NCBI GenBank assembly: GCA_036872755.1
Contig: JAVHNS010000003.1
Location: forward strand, 3,472,001 to 3,536,000
Direction of reading: 5' to 3'
DNA length: 64,000 bases
From: Orbilia blumenaviensis
Lineage: Eukaryota; Ascomycota; Orbiliomycetes; Orbiliales; Orbiliaceae
The translations under genes and the position numbers were made by a program. Below, piece by piece: positions 1 to 11,697 of the stretch. Below the pieces are notes generated by a model, which was not told where the DNA came from, made no database searches, and saw only the letters and a list, made by a program, of their open reading frames with translations. Numbering within the stretch: the stretch's first letter is position 1; every line of letters starts with the position of its first letter.

Positions 1-581
1 ACAAGAAAGAGCAGCAAGAAGAGCAAGAAGCAAGGGAGGAGGATGAGAATCTGGAAGTTATTGGTAATATCCTCCCTGAGGATATTGCAAACTTTCGCGC
101 CGCTGGCCCTGGCGCCGCCGCCGCCGCCGCCACTGATGCTGATGCCGTCGTCACTGATGCCGTCGTCACTATTACCACTTCTCTACAATGCCCTATCCAC
201 TCCTCACCACCACCACCATCACCACCACCACCACCACCAAAACCCACAGAGCAAGAAGAAGGCCAAATCAAACCAACTGCCCCAGTGACCGAACCCCGCA
301 CCACAGCAACAGCAGTAGTAGCTCCATCATCACTCGGTGACCCACTCTTAGATGCATACACAACCCGTAGGGCCTCACATACCGTAGGAAACCGGCGTAG
401 AAGACGTGCTCGAGAAGGTTCACACCCAGCCCAATTCGATGATGATAACCTATATAACAGGCGCAGCGGGCTAATATTTCCGAGTCGAGAGCAGGTAGTC
501 AATTCCGGGTTGGACCCAGGTATCCTGACGAGTGATGATTTAGCTGAATATCTGCGTGCTGGCGGGGTAGATGTCGGGTAG
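1..581 (+). CDS. 3' end of an unidentified gene (C-terminal fragment)
   Basis: An open frame enters from the left edge (first full codon at base 3) and stops at 579-581, giving about 192 residues of a longer protein. It begins with a Glu/Gln-rich stretch that looks helical or coiled-coil. An Ala run (near 105-130), a Pro-rich stretch of PPPP type (near 205-240), a basic RRRRR patch (near 395-405) and a C-terminus ending in GGVDVG follow. I recognise no domain. The low-complexity composition and basic patch would suit a nuclear or scaffold protein, but that is inference. A His-rich alternative frame at 43-288 covers the same DNA. I prefer this frame because it stays open from the window edge to 581 and reads as ordinary acidic, Pro-rich protein. 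Any upstream exons lie outside the window. Confidence 0.55.
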   Translation, partial: KKEQQEEQEAREEDENLEVIGNILPEDIANFRAAGPGAAAAAATDADAVVTDAVVTITTSLQCPIHSSPPPPSPPPPPPKPTEQEEGQIKPTAPVTEPRTTATAVVAPSSLGDPLLDAYTTRRASHTVGNRRRRRAREGSHPAQFDDDNLYNRRSGLIFPSREQVVNSGLDPGILTSDDLAEYLRAGGVDVG

Positions 582-1200
582 GTACGTAGGTAGACAAGGC
601 TGCTTGTTGGGTATGGTCGGGTTGTTTTGTGGAAGGAGGTCACTCTTTGTGCGATTGGCGGTGGTGGTGTTCCTTCTTCATCTTGCCTTGGCCTTCTCTG
701 GACTTTCTTCCTGCTCTTACTCTTCTGCTCCTTCGGTTCTTTTGTGACGGGGTTATTACGTCTTCTGGCTGGCTCTACTTCCTTCCATCTCCACCGTTAC
801 TACTTCCCCCTTGTTTGTTCTCCCTCATACAACACGATACGCATATATGCGTATACAGCCCGCCTTTAGCCCCCTTGAATCCCATACTTTTTGTCACCGT
901 GGCATATTCGCCGTATGTTGCTTTTTTTTGTGTTTCCTTGTTCGTACCCATCGTAGTACTAGCTCGAGTTCCTTGTCTTGAATATTTTGTGATCGATGTT
1001 GTTGAAGTAGACCTATTGTACCGTCAACCGATGTTGGTGTTGTTCATTCCTTCCAACCCGACCCTAGAATTTTTTCCCTTCTAGCTTTCTCCTCGAATTA
1101 CTCCCCGCGGACACGGCCACGCGCCTCGACCATGCACTCTCTGGAAACCCCCCCCCCTCCACGTTAGAGAAAAGTGCACACGGTTATGGCGGACAAAAGC
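582..1200. other. 3' flank of the left-edge gene
   Basis: Pyrimidine-rich sequence follows the stop at 581. The short open frames here (for example 627-869) are Leu/Phe/Ser-rich, as expected from translating CT-rich untranslated DNA. I see no gene; this is probably 3' UTR and intergenic spacer. Confidence 0.4.
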
Positions 1201-1631
1201 GGTCAGAACACGCTGAACTCAGAAACACACTCTGAAGTTTAAGTAAGATTTTGGTATCATAGAAATCTGGCATAAATACGTTAATTTAACATACTTATTA
1301 CATTCAGACATTTCTCTTAAAAGAATTTTTAGTAGCTTGCTAGCTTGCCTGCTCAGCCGCTAGCACGACTATTAACCCATATATCAACGAGGCCGGCTAC
1401 CAGATCAGATGCCAGCTTAGAGCGGGCGGGCAAGTAGGCAAGTAGGCAAGCTGGCTGAAATCCACTAGTTATCAATTTTCTTAAGAAACATATCTGATGG
1501 TGATACACAAGTATTTTAAATTAACGTATTTATGCCAGAGTTCTGCTGTGCCAAGATCTCGCTTAAAAGTTCAGTATGTGTTTTGTAGGCTCAGCTCAGC
1601 GTGCGTTTTGTGAGTTCAATGTAGTCTGACC
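1201..1631. repeat. Long imperfect inverted repeat (foldback/MITE-like element)
   Basis: Two arms of about 200 bp face each other around a centre near 1405. The core is a perfect 24-nt match: 1266-1289 is the reverse complement of 1516-1539. Homology extends outward through matching 'ACGCTGA' and 'CTGAA..TTTAAG' blocks to GGTCAGA at 1201-1207, mirrored at 1625-1631. It extends inward to Tagcttgcc-type repeats beside the loop. There is no coding capacity and I found no clear target-site duplication. A decayed non-autonomous DNA transposon is the simplest reading; a structured regulatory DNA is the alternative. Confidence 0.6.
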
Positions 1632-2382
1632 CCTCTTGTATGGTATACACGGTAATGTATTTCTGAAATTAAACGTCCGTTCATTGGGGGATGTCAAAGC
1701 ATCTTTAAGGGTAGTTTGGAGGCTATAATCCAGAAATATAAATCTAGTTGCGAAGACAACCTTTCCGCATTGCATGGGGGAAGGGCCACGAAGGTAAATT
1801 CCCATGAATGAATTAGATATCCTGATATTCATGGTGCTGGTACATATATATATTCTTTCCGATAGTATATAAGTTACCTAGCTAGCTATGAACTAAGTGG
1901 AAGAGTACTTTTTGCCTAGATTGCCGCTATCGTGGTGATTGAAGGTGCTTCTGAAGAGTAAATTTCGATGCTCAAGTGTTGAGGCTTAAAGAGCAGTTGT
2001 ACCTCCCGACCAACTCAATTAGACATTTTTGGCACAGAAATTTTTTTAAATGATAAGCTTCTTATTATCGCATTAATCTACTAATACTAATACAATCAAT
2101 CAATCAAATGGTAGACAAGCAGAACAAAAAATTTTGCAGAACAAAAAAATAGCAAAACAATCTATAATCTATGCGGCTATGCGTGTGCGTGCGTCAGAAA
2201 AACAAAAAGATATACAGAGAAAGATAAAAGAAAAAACTCCAGTCCTATGCAATGCATCGTAATAAGGTTATTAATGTTTCCAAACCTTCCAAAAAGTCCT
2301 GCTCTTTCGGTATTGGACGCTTTAGTATTATATCATTATGTATATATATAGATGTATATACTTATATAGTAAGACCAATTAC
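1632..2382. other. Spacer between foldback element and tyrosinase 3' end
   Basis: AT-rich with A-runs near 2125-2240. The part next to 2383 is probably the 3' UTR of the minus-strand tyrosinase. The 78-residue open frame at 1596-1832 (minus) has no recognisable features. Confidence 0.4.
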
Positions 2383-4305
2383 TTAAGCACCAAAGTTACC
2401 CTTTGGAACATCGACAGCGTCGTACTCGACCTTGAAGTCACCGAACTTTGGCAACTCACCCTCGGAAGCTGGAAGAGTGACGAGGGACTCAGTGATCTGA
2501 ACGGTAAGCTTCTCGACGGTCTTGACATCAACAGCCTTTCCATCGGGAAGAGAAACTCGGCACTTGAGGTTCTTCTTGAGGTATGGAACAACATTGGCGA
2601 CTTCGAGATCCTTGATGTCACCAGTGACGACCTTGTTGAGGAGGGAAGAGGTAAGAGGAACAGTGCCGCTGACAAGACTGTCCATGGCACCAACATTGAC
2701 GTTGGTGATAACACTGTGAGTACCGACGAGGTTCTTGCTGGTGGCCCAGTCCTTAGTTTCAGCAGGAACGTCCCCAAGGAAGATGAGAACGTTAAAGCTG
2801 GACTTCAAGGCAGACATGCTGACCTTGACATCAGCTTCCCAGTGCATATACTTGTTGTTCTCAACAACCTTGTCTTGGACGGTGGTAAGAGCATCTGGAG
2901 AAGGTGGGGTGTTCAACTTGTCAGATGGCTTGACATCTTGACGCTTCTTCAAAGGTTGGCCAAGAGAACGCTTGAGCTTAGCAGCGCGGACGGCGCTGAC
3001 AAGGTTACCAGAGGGAGTTCCGTTGGAGTACAGTCTGTTGATAGCACCGATGATGCTGGCACGGTCCTGTCTGAAGGTCTCGCTGTAAGAGTACCCGAAG
3101 ACCTCAGTATTAGTGACACCGGCTGGGGTGTGGAAGCTGTTGGCAGTAGCACGGAAAGGTGGCATCTGCATCTGCATGTTTTCCGGTGTTCCATTAGGGA
3201 TAGCGTATGTTCCCGAGGATCGTCCACTGAGAGTGTATCCGCCGACGTTGATACCTTGCCAGAGAGCAAACAGGCGATCCATATTAGCGTGGTGAAGCCA
3301 GAAGACTGGATCGAAAGCGGCGTTATCAACGAAACCCATATGTCCGCTGGCGCCAATGGTGCCGTGAACGGAATCGTGAACACCCTCAAGAGAATCTCGG
3401 CCGCTCAATCTTGTTCCGACAGAGTTAAAGTTACTATTCCCGAAGAGCGCGTATACTCTATTCCTGAATGTACCAGCGTTGTTCCTCATGGCAGTGTTGA
3501 AAGCCTGGCCCTGAGAAACGTAGCCGTTGCCACTACGAGCTGGGTAACGGAAGGTCTCGGTCATACCATTGAATGGCGCGGTGAACTCTGTAAGTCTAGT
3601 TTGGAACCTGTAGCTGTAAAGTGGATTTGGGATGTTTTCCTGGCCTCTGGCGGTTTCGACCTGGATGGTTTGCATTAGGCCAAGTTCACTTGGGACCGAA
3701 GCATCGTTGGCCCAATCCCAGTATGGAAGTCGAAGGTTAGGAAGAACAGCGTTGTATCTGTTGGCGAGGTCGGTTCGACCAGCCTGCCTGATCTCCTCAA
3801 CAACGGCAGCAGCGTTGCTCCAGAGACTCTGCTCGAAGAGAGCAAGGTATGGACGATGCCATGGGAGGAAGATAACATCACTGTGTGTGCAGTATCCAGT
3901 GTTGGCATTGCTTCGCGGGTCGCGGGGAACTCCACCCCATGGTTGGTATGGTCGCCCATGGATACCAGCAATCTGGTAGTATGACATTGGATCATTTGTT
4001 GACATGGTCTGCATTCTTCGCAGAGCAAGGAGAAAGAGATTGAACTCGCTTCGGTCGCCAGCCCTGATCATTTGTCTGATCTCTTTTCGCATAGCGACTG
4101 TTCGAGAAGTAGGATTTGTTCCTTGAGCTCCAGTGGTAATTATATTGTTCTGACGGGCAAATACACTGCGGCTGTCAAGGTTGGCCCATTCGGAAAGGCT
4201 GGGTGTGGCGGTGCCCGGAGCGACGGTTGGGAGACCTTCAACTTGGGTAAGGCCGAAAGCGCAGGACGCCACAGCGGCATACTTGAGGGAAGACCAAACA
4301 GCCAT
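2383..4305 (-). CDS. Secreted tyrosinase (polyphenol oxidase), latent form
   Basis: A single open frame of 640 residues. Tyrosinases are binuclear copper enzymes that hydroxylate monophenols and oxidise diphenols to quinones, feeding melanin formation or cross-linking. A signal peptide covers residues 1 to about 24 (ends QVEG). The CuA site is H116, H141 and H150, with C139 two residues before H141 as in the Cys-His thioether of fungal enzymes, inside YCTHSD...LPWHRPYL. CuB is H310, H314 and the HH at 338-339 (DPVFWLHHANMDRLF). The YSY motif at 405-407 marks the end of the catalytic domain. Basic sites K445-R446 and K453-K454-R455 then precede a C-terminal domain of about 185 residues, which in this family shields the active site until cleaved. 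No intron is needed. The 446-residue ORF on the opposite strand is its shadow. Confidence 0.95.
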   Translation of the reverse strand: MAVWSSLKYAAVASCAFGLTQVEGLPTVAPGTATPSLSEWANLDSRSVFARQNNIITTGAQGTNPTSRTVAMRKEIRQMIRAGDRSEFNLFLLALRRMQTMSTNDPMSYYQIAGIHGRPYQPWGGVPRDPRSNANTGYCTHSDVIFLPWHRPYLALFEQSLWSNAAAVVEEIRQAGRTDLANRYNAVLPNLRLPYWDWANDASVPSELGLMQTIQVETARGQENIPNPLYSYRFQTRLTEFTAPFNGMTETFRYPARSGNGYVSQGQAFNTAMRNNAGTFRNRVYALFGNSNFNSVGTRLSGRDSLEGVHDSVHGTIGASGHMGFVDNAAFDPVFWLHHANMDRLFALWQGINVGGYTLSGRSSGTYAIPNGTPENMQMQMPPFRATANSFHTPAGVTNTEVFGYSYSETFRQDRASIIGAINRLYSNGTPSGNLVSAVRAAKLKRSLGQPLKKRQDVKPSDKLNTPPSPDALTTVQDKVVENNKYMHWEADVKVSMSALKSSFNVLIFLGDVPAETKDWATSKNLVGTHSVITNVNVGAMDSLVSGTVPLTSSLLNKVVTGDIKDLEVANVVPYLKKNLKCRVSLPDGKAVDVKTVEKLTVQITESLVTLPASEGELPKFGDFKVEYDAVDVPKGNFGA

Positions 4306-4534
4306 TGCGATAAATTCAGAGTTTTAAAGATTGAAGGATTTTAAAGTGGGATTTTTGGGTTCGATAAATGGATTATCCCGTAGGTAGAAAAGTATGATAG
4401 TAGAGATTTCAAAAGGTTATATATGTAAAAGATGGAATGCTTTTGGTTGACTGAAGTTGAGACTGTTAGGAACGTATCAAACGAATGGATTATTGTTGTG
4501 AAAAGTTGTCAACAACTTTTTCGAAATACTGTAA

Positions 4535-4565
<31 letters not shown>

Positions 4566-4720
4566 AAATGATTGAAGAGATTGTAGATTGGAAGATGCGA
4601 TTGAAGCTTGTTGATGTGTGATGATGATGATATTATTTCAATTCAACAGTGGGGAAGAGCAGTGTCTTTATAGATCTCGAAGCGCTATAGATTATCTGGA
4701 GTAGGCACTGCCGAAACGTC
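4306..4720 (-). promoter_or_regulatory. Tyrosinase upstream region with TATA-like box, palindrome and TTGA repeat
   Basis: Read on the minus strand, a TATATAA-like box lies at about 4418-4426, roughly 115 bp before the ATG. Further upstream a perfect 8-bp inverted repeat with a 4-nt spacer (AAAAGTTG-TCAA-CAACTTTT) occupies 4501-4520, next to seven TTGA units at 4536-4563. These are direct sequence observations. A regulatory role is inferred from their position only. Confidence 0.4.
4536..4563. repeat. (TTGA)7 microsatellite
   Basis: Seven uninterrupted tetranucleotide units, about 230-260 bp upstream of the tyrosinase start. Likely variable in length between strains. Confidence 0.9.
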
Positions 4721-7700
4721 AAAGATCATGCTAAGAAAATTCCGTGCATAGCTCGTACGGTCCCTGGCAGTTTGGAGATTGCCCTTACCAGAGCATCTCA
4801 GCTTTGCTAGCTGCAGTAGCGCAGCATCATACTGCTGTCATGACGCACAGCACGATATCCGTAAGTAGAACCTGCTAAAAAGGAAAGTACCCGGCCCCCC
4901 ATGTCACGGTGGTCCAGGGGGTATATGTTTAGCTCTCTTGTAAGCCTTTTCTGCAGACCGGGACCCCTGCGGCATCCAGCTCGGTCAGACCATGAGGCCC
5001 TGTGATAACCTTCTTTTCTTTTTGTCCCATCACTACTACCTGATAACAAGACTTACCGACACAAGCTAGAACCCGAGATTACGGGACTGCCAATTCCGCT
5101 TGCACGCCTGAACAGAGAGGATTGCGTTTCATTTCCAAGCCCGCCGTTTGGACTCTCTGAGCACATTCTTCTGGTTCTGGTAGCTCGTTAATCGATATGG
5201 CGTGGACGAGAGCGACCTGAGGGAGGCAGGAGGTTGAAGCGCTATCCCCTCATGCATGATGTACTCCGTGTGTAGCCCAAGGCGCGCCTTTGCGGTGGGA
5301 GAGACCTAGGCGGTTCCTGACAGGAACAGAAGTCTTCGGTGCAATGCTTCCGCTGCAGCTGTCATGTCGTGCCATGCCACAAGCGAGGGCCGCAGACCCA
5401 CTGTGGTGTTGTGCAGGGTTGGAAACCGTGGATGAAAGTCGACATTGATGGATTAGTACTAAAAATCTTTGAAGGGGTGCCCCTAGCTTCATCGGCGGCG
5501 TATCAGTTTGGATTCGGGAAGAGCCCCTTCCACCAAAATCGGCAACTGTCGGTGCCGCACTACGTTTCCGGATATGCGGCCGCCCCCGGAACCACAACCT
5601 CAACACAGCTTTTTGTGATGCAGGGTGGCCCTGTGGCGCATAAACAAAAGTCTCCGATAGCGACTGGCCAAGATTGTTTTCATGGCATTTCCTACTGCCA
5701 AATTACTAGGCATTCTTCTATGTTCATGCAAACTTCGCGCCGCTACTGCTTTCCTATCTCATGTTTCAGCTGTCAAAAACTTAATCTGGCTCTTCATCCT
5801 TTTCTATCTTTTCTCCAGCATTCTGGGGGCCTTTCGATTTTTGTGGCGTTACGAAATGAAGCCCTGGCCCTGTTCGAGATCAGAGCTTTTCTCCGACCTT
5901 GCCGAATAGAGCTGTTACCCAATCATAGGCTGCAAAATTATTGTCGTTCCCCGCGGACGTTGATGTCAGGGATTTTATTTTTTTCCTATCATTTTATTTT
6001 CATGCCCTTGCTACCATATCTACATCGCAACATATACAGATAAAACTTTTTCAGGGATACCCCGTCGGTATTATGCACTTCATGATATCAAACCTTTGGA
6101 ATCTTGAAAAATTTACAACTTTATCCTTGCCAGAGCTCCTAAGCCCAGAGGTACTGTCCCATCGAAATGGTTTACGCTTGTATTCCCGTCGGATCCAGAA
6201 TGGCCTTGATCGGTATACCATGGCCATTCTCTATTATCTTGAAATAAAAATTTCCTTCCTGGGAATTCATCGACCGAGATCCCTCGGCAGCGTATTCTTG
6301 CCAGCATCAAAGAAGCCGGCGTTAATGTTGCAATGGCTTCCCCTTGAGTTGTCTCAGCCCTTGTGATATCGAAAAACATTTCGGATCTGAACACAACCGC
6401 AACATGACATGACAGCTAGTCAATAAGAGGCTGTGTCATGCTTACCCCAGTTTCTTCTCCCATTCATGCCCACTCCCGTCAATAACCTTCAAGGCCCAAC
6501 CTTTAGCACAAAAAATTCTAGAAAAATCTGGCCTCGGGTCCGCCCACCCCCATCCAAGAAATTCTAGTCGCCTCGTCTAACCGCTTGGCGGTGGGCCTCC
6601 AACCCTTGCCGTTCCCCAACGTAGTCTGCAACACCAAAACGGAAGTTGTATATTTCGCAGATGAATCTCAATTGGGAATGAGGTAGTGCTTTAGTGTGAT
6701 CTTTTATTTCAGCCACACGCCGTGGAAATTTTACTCTGCTTCAGAGGGTGTGTAATTCTGCTCATGGGATTGGTCCCAACCATCTGAGCCAGGTGAACGA
6801 GAAATAAAATCATAAAAAGTAATGCATATAATCATTGCCAAAGAGACTCACCTTGCAAGCTTGACATACGAGGATCGGCCACATCTAGCTACGCTTAATG
6901 GATTATCGACCACTCCACATGTCAGTATCTCATGATTTTGAGTCTAATCTACTATGCTCTTGCCTATTATTATACAGGGGTAAGCGAACAAAATTAGACC
7001 GATGATGCATGTGAGCCCAAGAATCTTGGACAGCGCTTTGCTGTCGATCCACGTCGGTTCCAATCCATGGATGAAGGACCTCATGATCTCATGGTCGGCA
7101 GGGCCTTGCGTCGGGGAGCTTTCGAGCCGATTGCAAGTTAAAAAAACGAGAGACACTTTAATTACTCGCCTTCCCACGTGCCTGAGGTATTATAACTTGT
7201 CAATGCAGATACGGCATGCACGTAGGCGACTATCGGGGAATATGTGCATAGAGTTTTTTCTTTTTCTTATATTATCTCGTCAAGTTTCAACGACGATCAT
7301 TAAACTAATTAAGTCGGGAACTCGCTACAAGAGGCTGTGGATACTACGTGCCTAAGACAATGGAACAAAAGCTACAGATGCTCTAGGTTATCCTTGATCA
7401 GAATGCAACCCCCTTGATTCCGGATTCATGGCTTCGGTATAATAGAGTCGGTTATACCTACTGGACAGGCCTTTTAGCATAATACTCTGCAATGTTTGTC
7501 ATTAAAATATACATTCAACCTTGAGCTGCAGTAGACGCCGATCAGGTGATATCATAATCAGCTTCAAGATATCCCTAGGCATCCAACGCGACGACTTCAA
7601 ATGCCGTATATTGGCAGGGATGTGGTTGAAACCTCTGATGCACAAATCATGTCATCGAAGTTCGGCGGTGAAAAAACTAAAACAAAACATATATTTTATA

Positions 7701-10070
7701 CACCCATGTTGAAGTGCCCGCACCAGAGCTCCACATATGACAAAATACACTCTCTCCCGATCCGTGGTTGTTGTCCCGGGCCATGTGGTATACTTTCTAT
7801 TTTATGATTTATTATAAGAAAAAAGTATCGAATATACCGCTAGCTAAGAGAAACCAAGAAATAATATCGAGAGCTCTGTCTTGGAACTTCAAATAAAGTT
7901 GAATGCCTTCGAAAGTTCCACGAAAAGTTTAGCTAATCCAATATGATCTGCTGCCGTGAAACAATTGACAATTACACAAGATTTGTCTCGTGCCGTTATG
8001 TTAGTTACTGGGCGCCGATCGATGACTAAAGGGCAGCCCGGGGATATACTGACTACGCTCCGGGCACTTCGTACTCCACAGATGCCTCATTTATGCTTTC
8101 CCGCTCGTACATATATAAAATTTATTGTCACCCAATCATCGCATTATTTTAAGGCGCGACCATATGCTTGTGTAACCTAGCACAGCTGAGCAATGCCCAT
8201 GTCTATAGACTGGACGACAGGGGCGACGCATAAATATTTTCCAGATATGTGCTTTTTTGCCGGTTAAGATGATAGCTGGAGATATGTGAGTACATACAAG
8301 AGCTGAATCCTCCGTATCTGCAGCAAGGTTACTTCCCCAGATCCTGTAATTTACCATGTCTCCGGCACGTGGTGTTTTTGAGGAAGGTGTTCTTGATCGG
8401 CCACGTTGTGATTATTTTTAGCGACAAGTGCGCAACCAGTGCGGCGCGCAAAGTGCTGAAAAGGAAAAAAAAAAAAAATGCCACTGAGCATCTCCAACAT
8501 ATAGCATGGGAATAATTGGATGCAGGGAAATTTCTGGACTGGCGAGAGTCGATCTCACATGTAAGGGTATCCAAGAAACAATCTTAACTAACTGAAAAAG
8601 TCTGGGGTAGGCGAGCTTTGGCAGCTGCCAGGCCTGCCCGACCCAGCCTTAGCACACCACAAAAAAAAAAAACAAGATCCAGAAAATTTCTGGTTTCTGA
8701 GTGCGTAAGCGTGTGTAACCGATGTGAACCCAGGTTTTCGGATTTCTTCGTCGTTAATGGAAGCTCTGGTACCCCTGGATTCAGAGACTCTCGGAATATA
8801 CCGGCCCTCAACTGATCAATTGATCAAGGGCTCTCAGGAACGTGGCCTCTTCGATCGGAGACACCTTCAGCCTCACAGCGGGGCTCGCGATAGCTGGGGA
8901 GTACAGAAGCACCTACTCTATTTGACGGCGGAGCGCCCGGGGAAAGGGCATATCAAGATCTTGGCTCGGTAGAACTTGGTGACGCCGAATGCGACTCGCG
9001 AACATTTGGAAAACACTAACAGAAAAAACTTTGCGTAAGAGTTGTGAATGTTTTTCGAACTCATTGTTACCCGTCGGGCCGACTCTCAAAAACTGGATTG
9101 GTCATGCACGTGCGGAATTCACCTTTTCGTTCGGGCTCTTCTTTCACTTTTCACTTTTTTTGGCCTTGTTACATACGAGACAATTGTTACAGGCATCTCG
9201 GGCTCAGGTGCTCCGCCTCCACCTAGTCGAAAAAAATCTTGACGACACGCCATATATGCAGGCGTCTGAGAATTTAGGCACCGTAGCCGAAAGTTGTAGG
9301 TTGTATTGGAGCTACGGCGCCGTGAGTAGCCTGTGGCAGACTGTTACATGGCTGGGTAGGTATCGTCATAGCCATCGAGTTTCATGTTTGATATTTTTCT
9401 GTTCTCTGTGTTTAATCCATCGAGCTCGTCTGATAGATGCGCCGAAGTGGAATTAATGGTTAGGTTACGAGGCCTCAAATTTTCACTCTGTGACGTTGTA
9501 TGTCCGTTTGAACACAGCTGCAGAAACTGCGACGCAAAAAAAAAAAAAATAATAATAAAAAATACAAAAAGAATGCAAAATAAGAAATCAAAGGCAGGGC
9601 AATATCGATGGTAGATAATCAAAATATTGGATATTCCAAATCATTAACTGTAGATCTTTACAAAGGTGACACTAAGGATTCTGTGAGAAGTTTATCAAAA
9701 TTGAATTGGGCGTTGCCTCGATGAAATGGCTACAAACTGTCATTATGTCGGGTTTCGTAGAGGTTTGGGTATGGTCGGATATAACACATCTCAAGCTCAA
9801 AGCTATTTACATCAGCTCTATCTGCAAGTTACTTCTCATACTTATATCCGATTTGTTTTAGTGAAGCGTCTAGACGTTTCTCGACATTTCGACATACAGC
9901 TCAAGAGAGTGTCCACTTTGTGTTGTTAGAAATGTGTTGATGTCGTATTCTCGCCTACCCAAATCTGGTAGCGATCGACGGGCACGCGTTTCCCTGACGC
10001 AAATGATCACGGTCACACAGCTTCCCTCGTCCTTCATTGCATCGACCTGGGTGCAACCCCTCCTCCAATC
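4721..10070. other. Gene-poor stretch, no supported gene
   Basis: About 5.3 kb with only short, overlapping open frames on both strands. None shows a domain, a convincing spliced continuation or coding-like composition. The longest (5339-6043 plus, 234 codons) is Cys/His-rich and aromatic-rich without a pattern, and is crossed by an equally plausible minus-strand frame. A long A-tract at 8466-8479 and A-runs near 8660 and 9535-9550 interrupt it. I see no intact transposase or reverse transcriptase motif. Decayed repeats cannot be excluded by eye. Confidence 0.45.
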
Positions 10071-10887
10071 ATGCCTAAAGAGCGATCGATAAACCCCGCC
10101 GCGGCGCACCTGAAGTCTGAGAAGGCGAAGGCACTCGCGAAGTCCCGAGGCCAGCGGCAGCAACAACGACAAGAGAAACTTTCACGCCGCAATCCAGATC
10201 GGTTGCAGCGGCAGATTGATGAATTGAAGGATAAGGAAACGAAGGGCTTGGCTTTATCTGCGCATGAGAGGAAGACACTCGATGAGTTAGAGAGGGATGT
10301 TAAGGCCGTGAGGAAGGCTAGAGATGCTCTCGGGGTTCCCCAGGAGCAGGAAAGAGGTCAACGGGGGGATAGAGGGGGAGGTGACCGAGGGAGAGGCGGG
10401 TTTAGAGGCCGAGGCGGTAGAGGTGGTAGGGGTGGCTTCGACGGGAGACAGAGATATGGAAGAAGAGCAGGTGACGATGGAGAGGACTCCGGTAAGATTA
10501 CATCCTCCTGTCATTGCGTAAGGGACAATCGCTAATAAAATTAATTCCGGCACAGATTCGTCCACTGCATCTTCCGTCGCTGAAATACCATTACCGACCG
10601 GCCCACCTCCATTAAAGCAATTTCAAATCGGCAGGAAGGATGTTGAGCCGCTTCCAGCACACCTTACAGGACTTCCATCGAAGCCGGGCGCGGCAGGAAC
10701 AGGCGTAGGGGCACCGAAGCCTTCCCAGCCGGTTGTCACGACTTATTCCTCTGCCCCAGTCATGAGAGACTTGAGAAAGGAGGCAGTGGTATTCATGCCT
10801 GCTGCTGTGCAAAGACAGAAGAAAGTAACGGATGCGATCGAAAAGATTAAGAAAGATGCAGAGGATTTGAATATTGGGGACGAATGA
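10071..10887 (+). CDS. WBP11-like proline- and RGG-containing nuclear protein
   Basis: Two exons, 10071-10491 and 10556-10887. The 64-bp intron has a GTAAGA donor and a GGCACAG acceptor. The product is 250 residues. The N-terminus (MPKERSINPAAAHLKSEK) and the basic Gln/Arg-rich segment resemble WBP11/Npw38BP proteins, which bind WW domains of splicing factors. A Lys/Glu-rich helix (about 40-90) follows, then a GRGG/RGG-rich stretch (about 95-130). Exon 2 contains the Pro motif PTGPPPLKQF and ends in a charged helix (KVTDAIEKIKKDAEDLNIGDE). Human WBP11 is much longer, so this is the compact fungal type. The start is the first ATG of the frame. Expected site of action is the nucleus and spliceosome; the assignment rests on N-terminal resemblance and composition. 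Confidence 0.75.
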
Positions 10888-11697
10888 GGCTTGGTATCAC
10901 GACGCGAAATCGGCACGAAGGGCTCCCACTCGGATTCGGCCCATCAGTCCCAAATTTATCATAGGCCCGGCTGGACGTTGGCCAATAGCAACTAGATATC
11001 TAGAGATTGGCTATTACCACCAATCGGGTGCATTTTACGCTACAGTATTTTGACATATTACGAAGTCATCTTCGGCGTTTATAGATGGGGAAATTGTACA
11101 TTACATTAACATGGCGTTTTGAATTTTGATGTACGATATATCGAGAGAAACATATGGCCCGAACTACGGGAACTATCCGATTTCGGAAGATGCCACGATA
11201 AAAACATCCAACATTTTGGCGTCGTCAAGCCGAATCACAATCGCCGCATGCTCTAGTGACTCCCATAGTCGGGGGAACATAAATTCCGACCCATTACCTT
11301 CCCCCTTATTACATCATAGAATTCCGCCAAATTCAGGCCTGTACCAACTTTTGACTCACGATGATCGACCACCTTACCGCACCTGGAATAGCTTCATGAT
11401 GCTGTATAACGTTACGCAGGAAAGTGGGGCCAGAAGACGGCCGAATCGAATCCCTCCACTAAAGAATTTGGAGACGGCTGGTTGGAGTATCCCGTGAGAG
11501 CGCGACGAGGAGCGGGACACGAAACTGTTGGGAGGAGGACTTTAAAGCTATAAATCAGAGCCTGAGGTCCCTTCTAATTGCTATATTCTACACCTTGTGA
11601 ACATCGCCCATAATTCAAATTCAATACCAAAGGACTTAGTTCTATATCAGAGAACCCATTCTATTCCCCCGCGACCAGTCCATCTACTATTACAGAG
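10888..11697. other. Intergenic region upstream of the YCII gene
   Basis: This holds the 3' flank of the WBP11-like gene and the promoter of the next. The 123-codon frame at 11126-11497 has no recognisable features and lies just upstream of a real start. I treat it as non-coding. Confidence 0.4.

Noticed and set aside
43..288. His-run-containing 81-codon frame at the left edge
   Set aside because: An overlapping frame is open from the window edge to 581 and reads as one continuous protein; the His run is the Pro-rich CCA/CAC repeat in another frame.
2338..3678. 446-codon plus-strand frame opposite the tyrosinase
   Set aside because: It is the antisense shadow of the tyrosinase gene; the minus-strand product has all copper ligands in place, whereas this frame has no domain.
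5339..6043. 234-codon plus-strand frame in the gene-poor stretch
   Set aside because: No domain, erratic Cys/Phe/His composition, overlapped by a minus-strand frame of similar quality, and no splice partners.
11126..11497. 123-codon plus-strand frame before the YCII gene
   Set aside because: No features; sits in the promoter interval of a well-supported gene.
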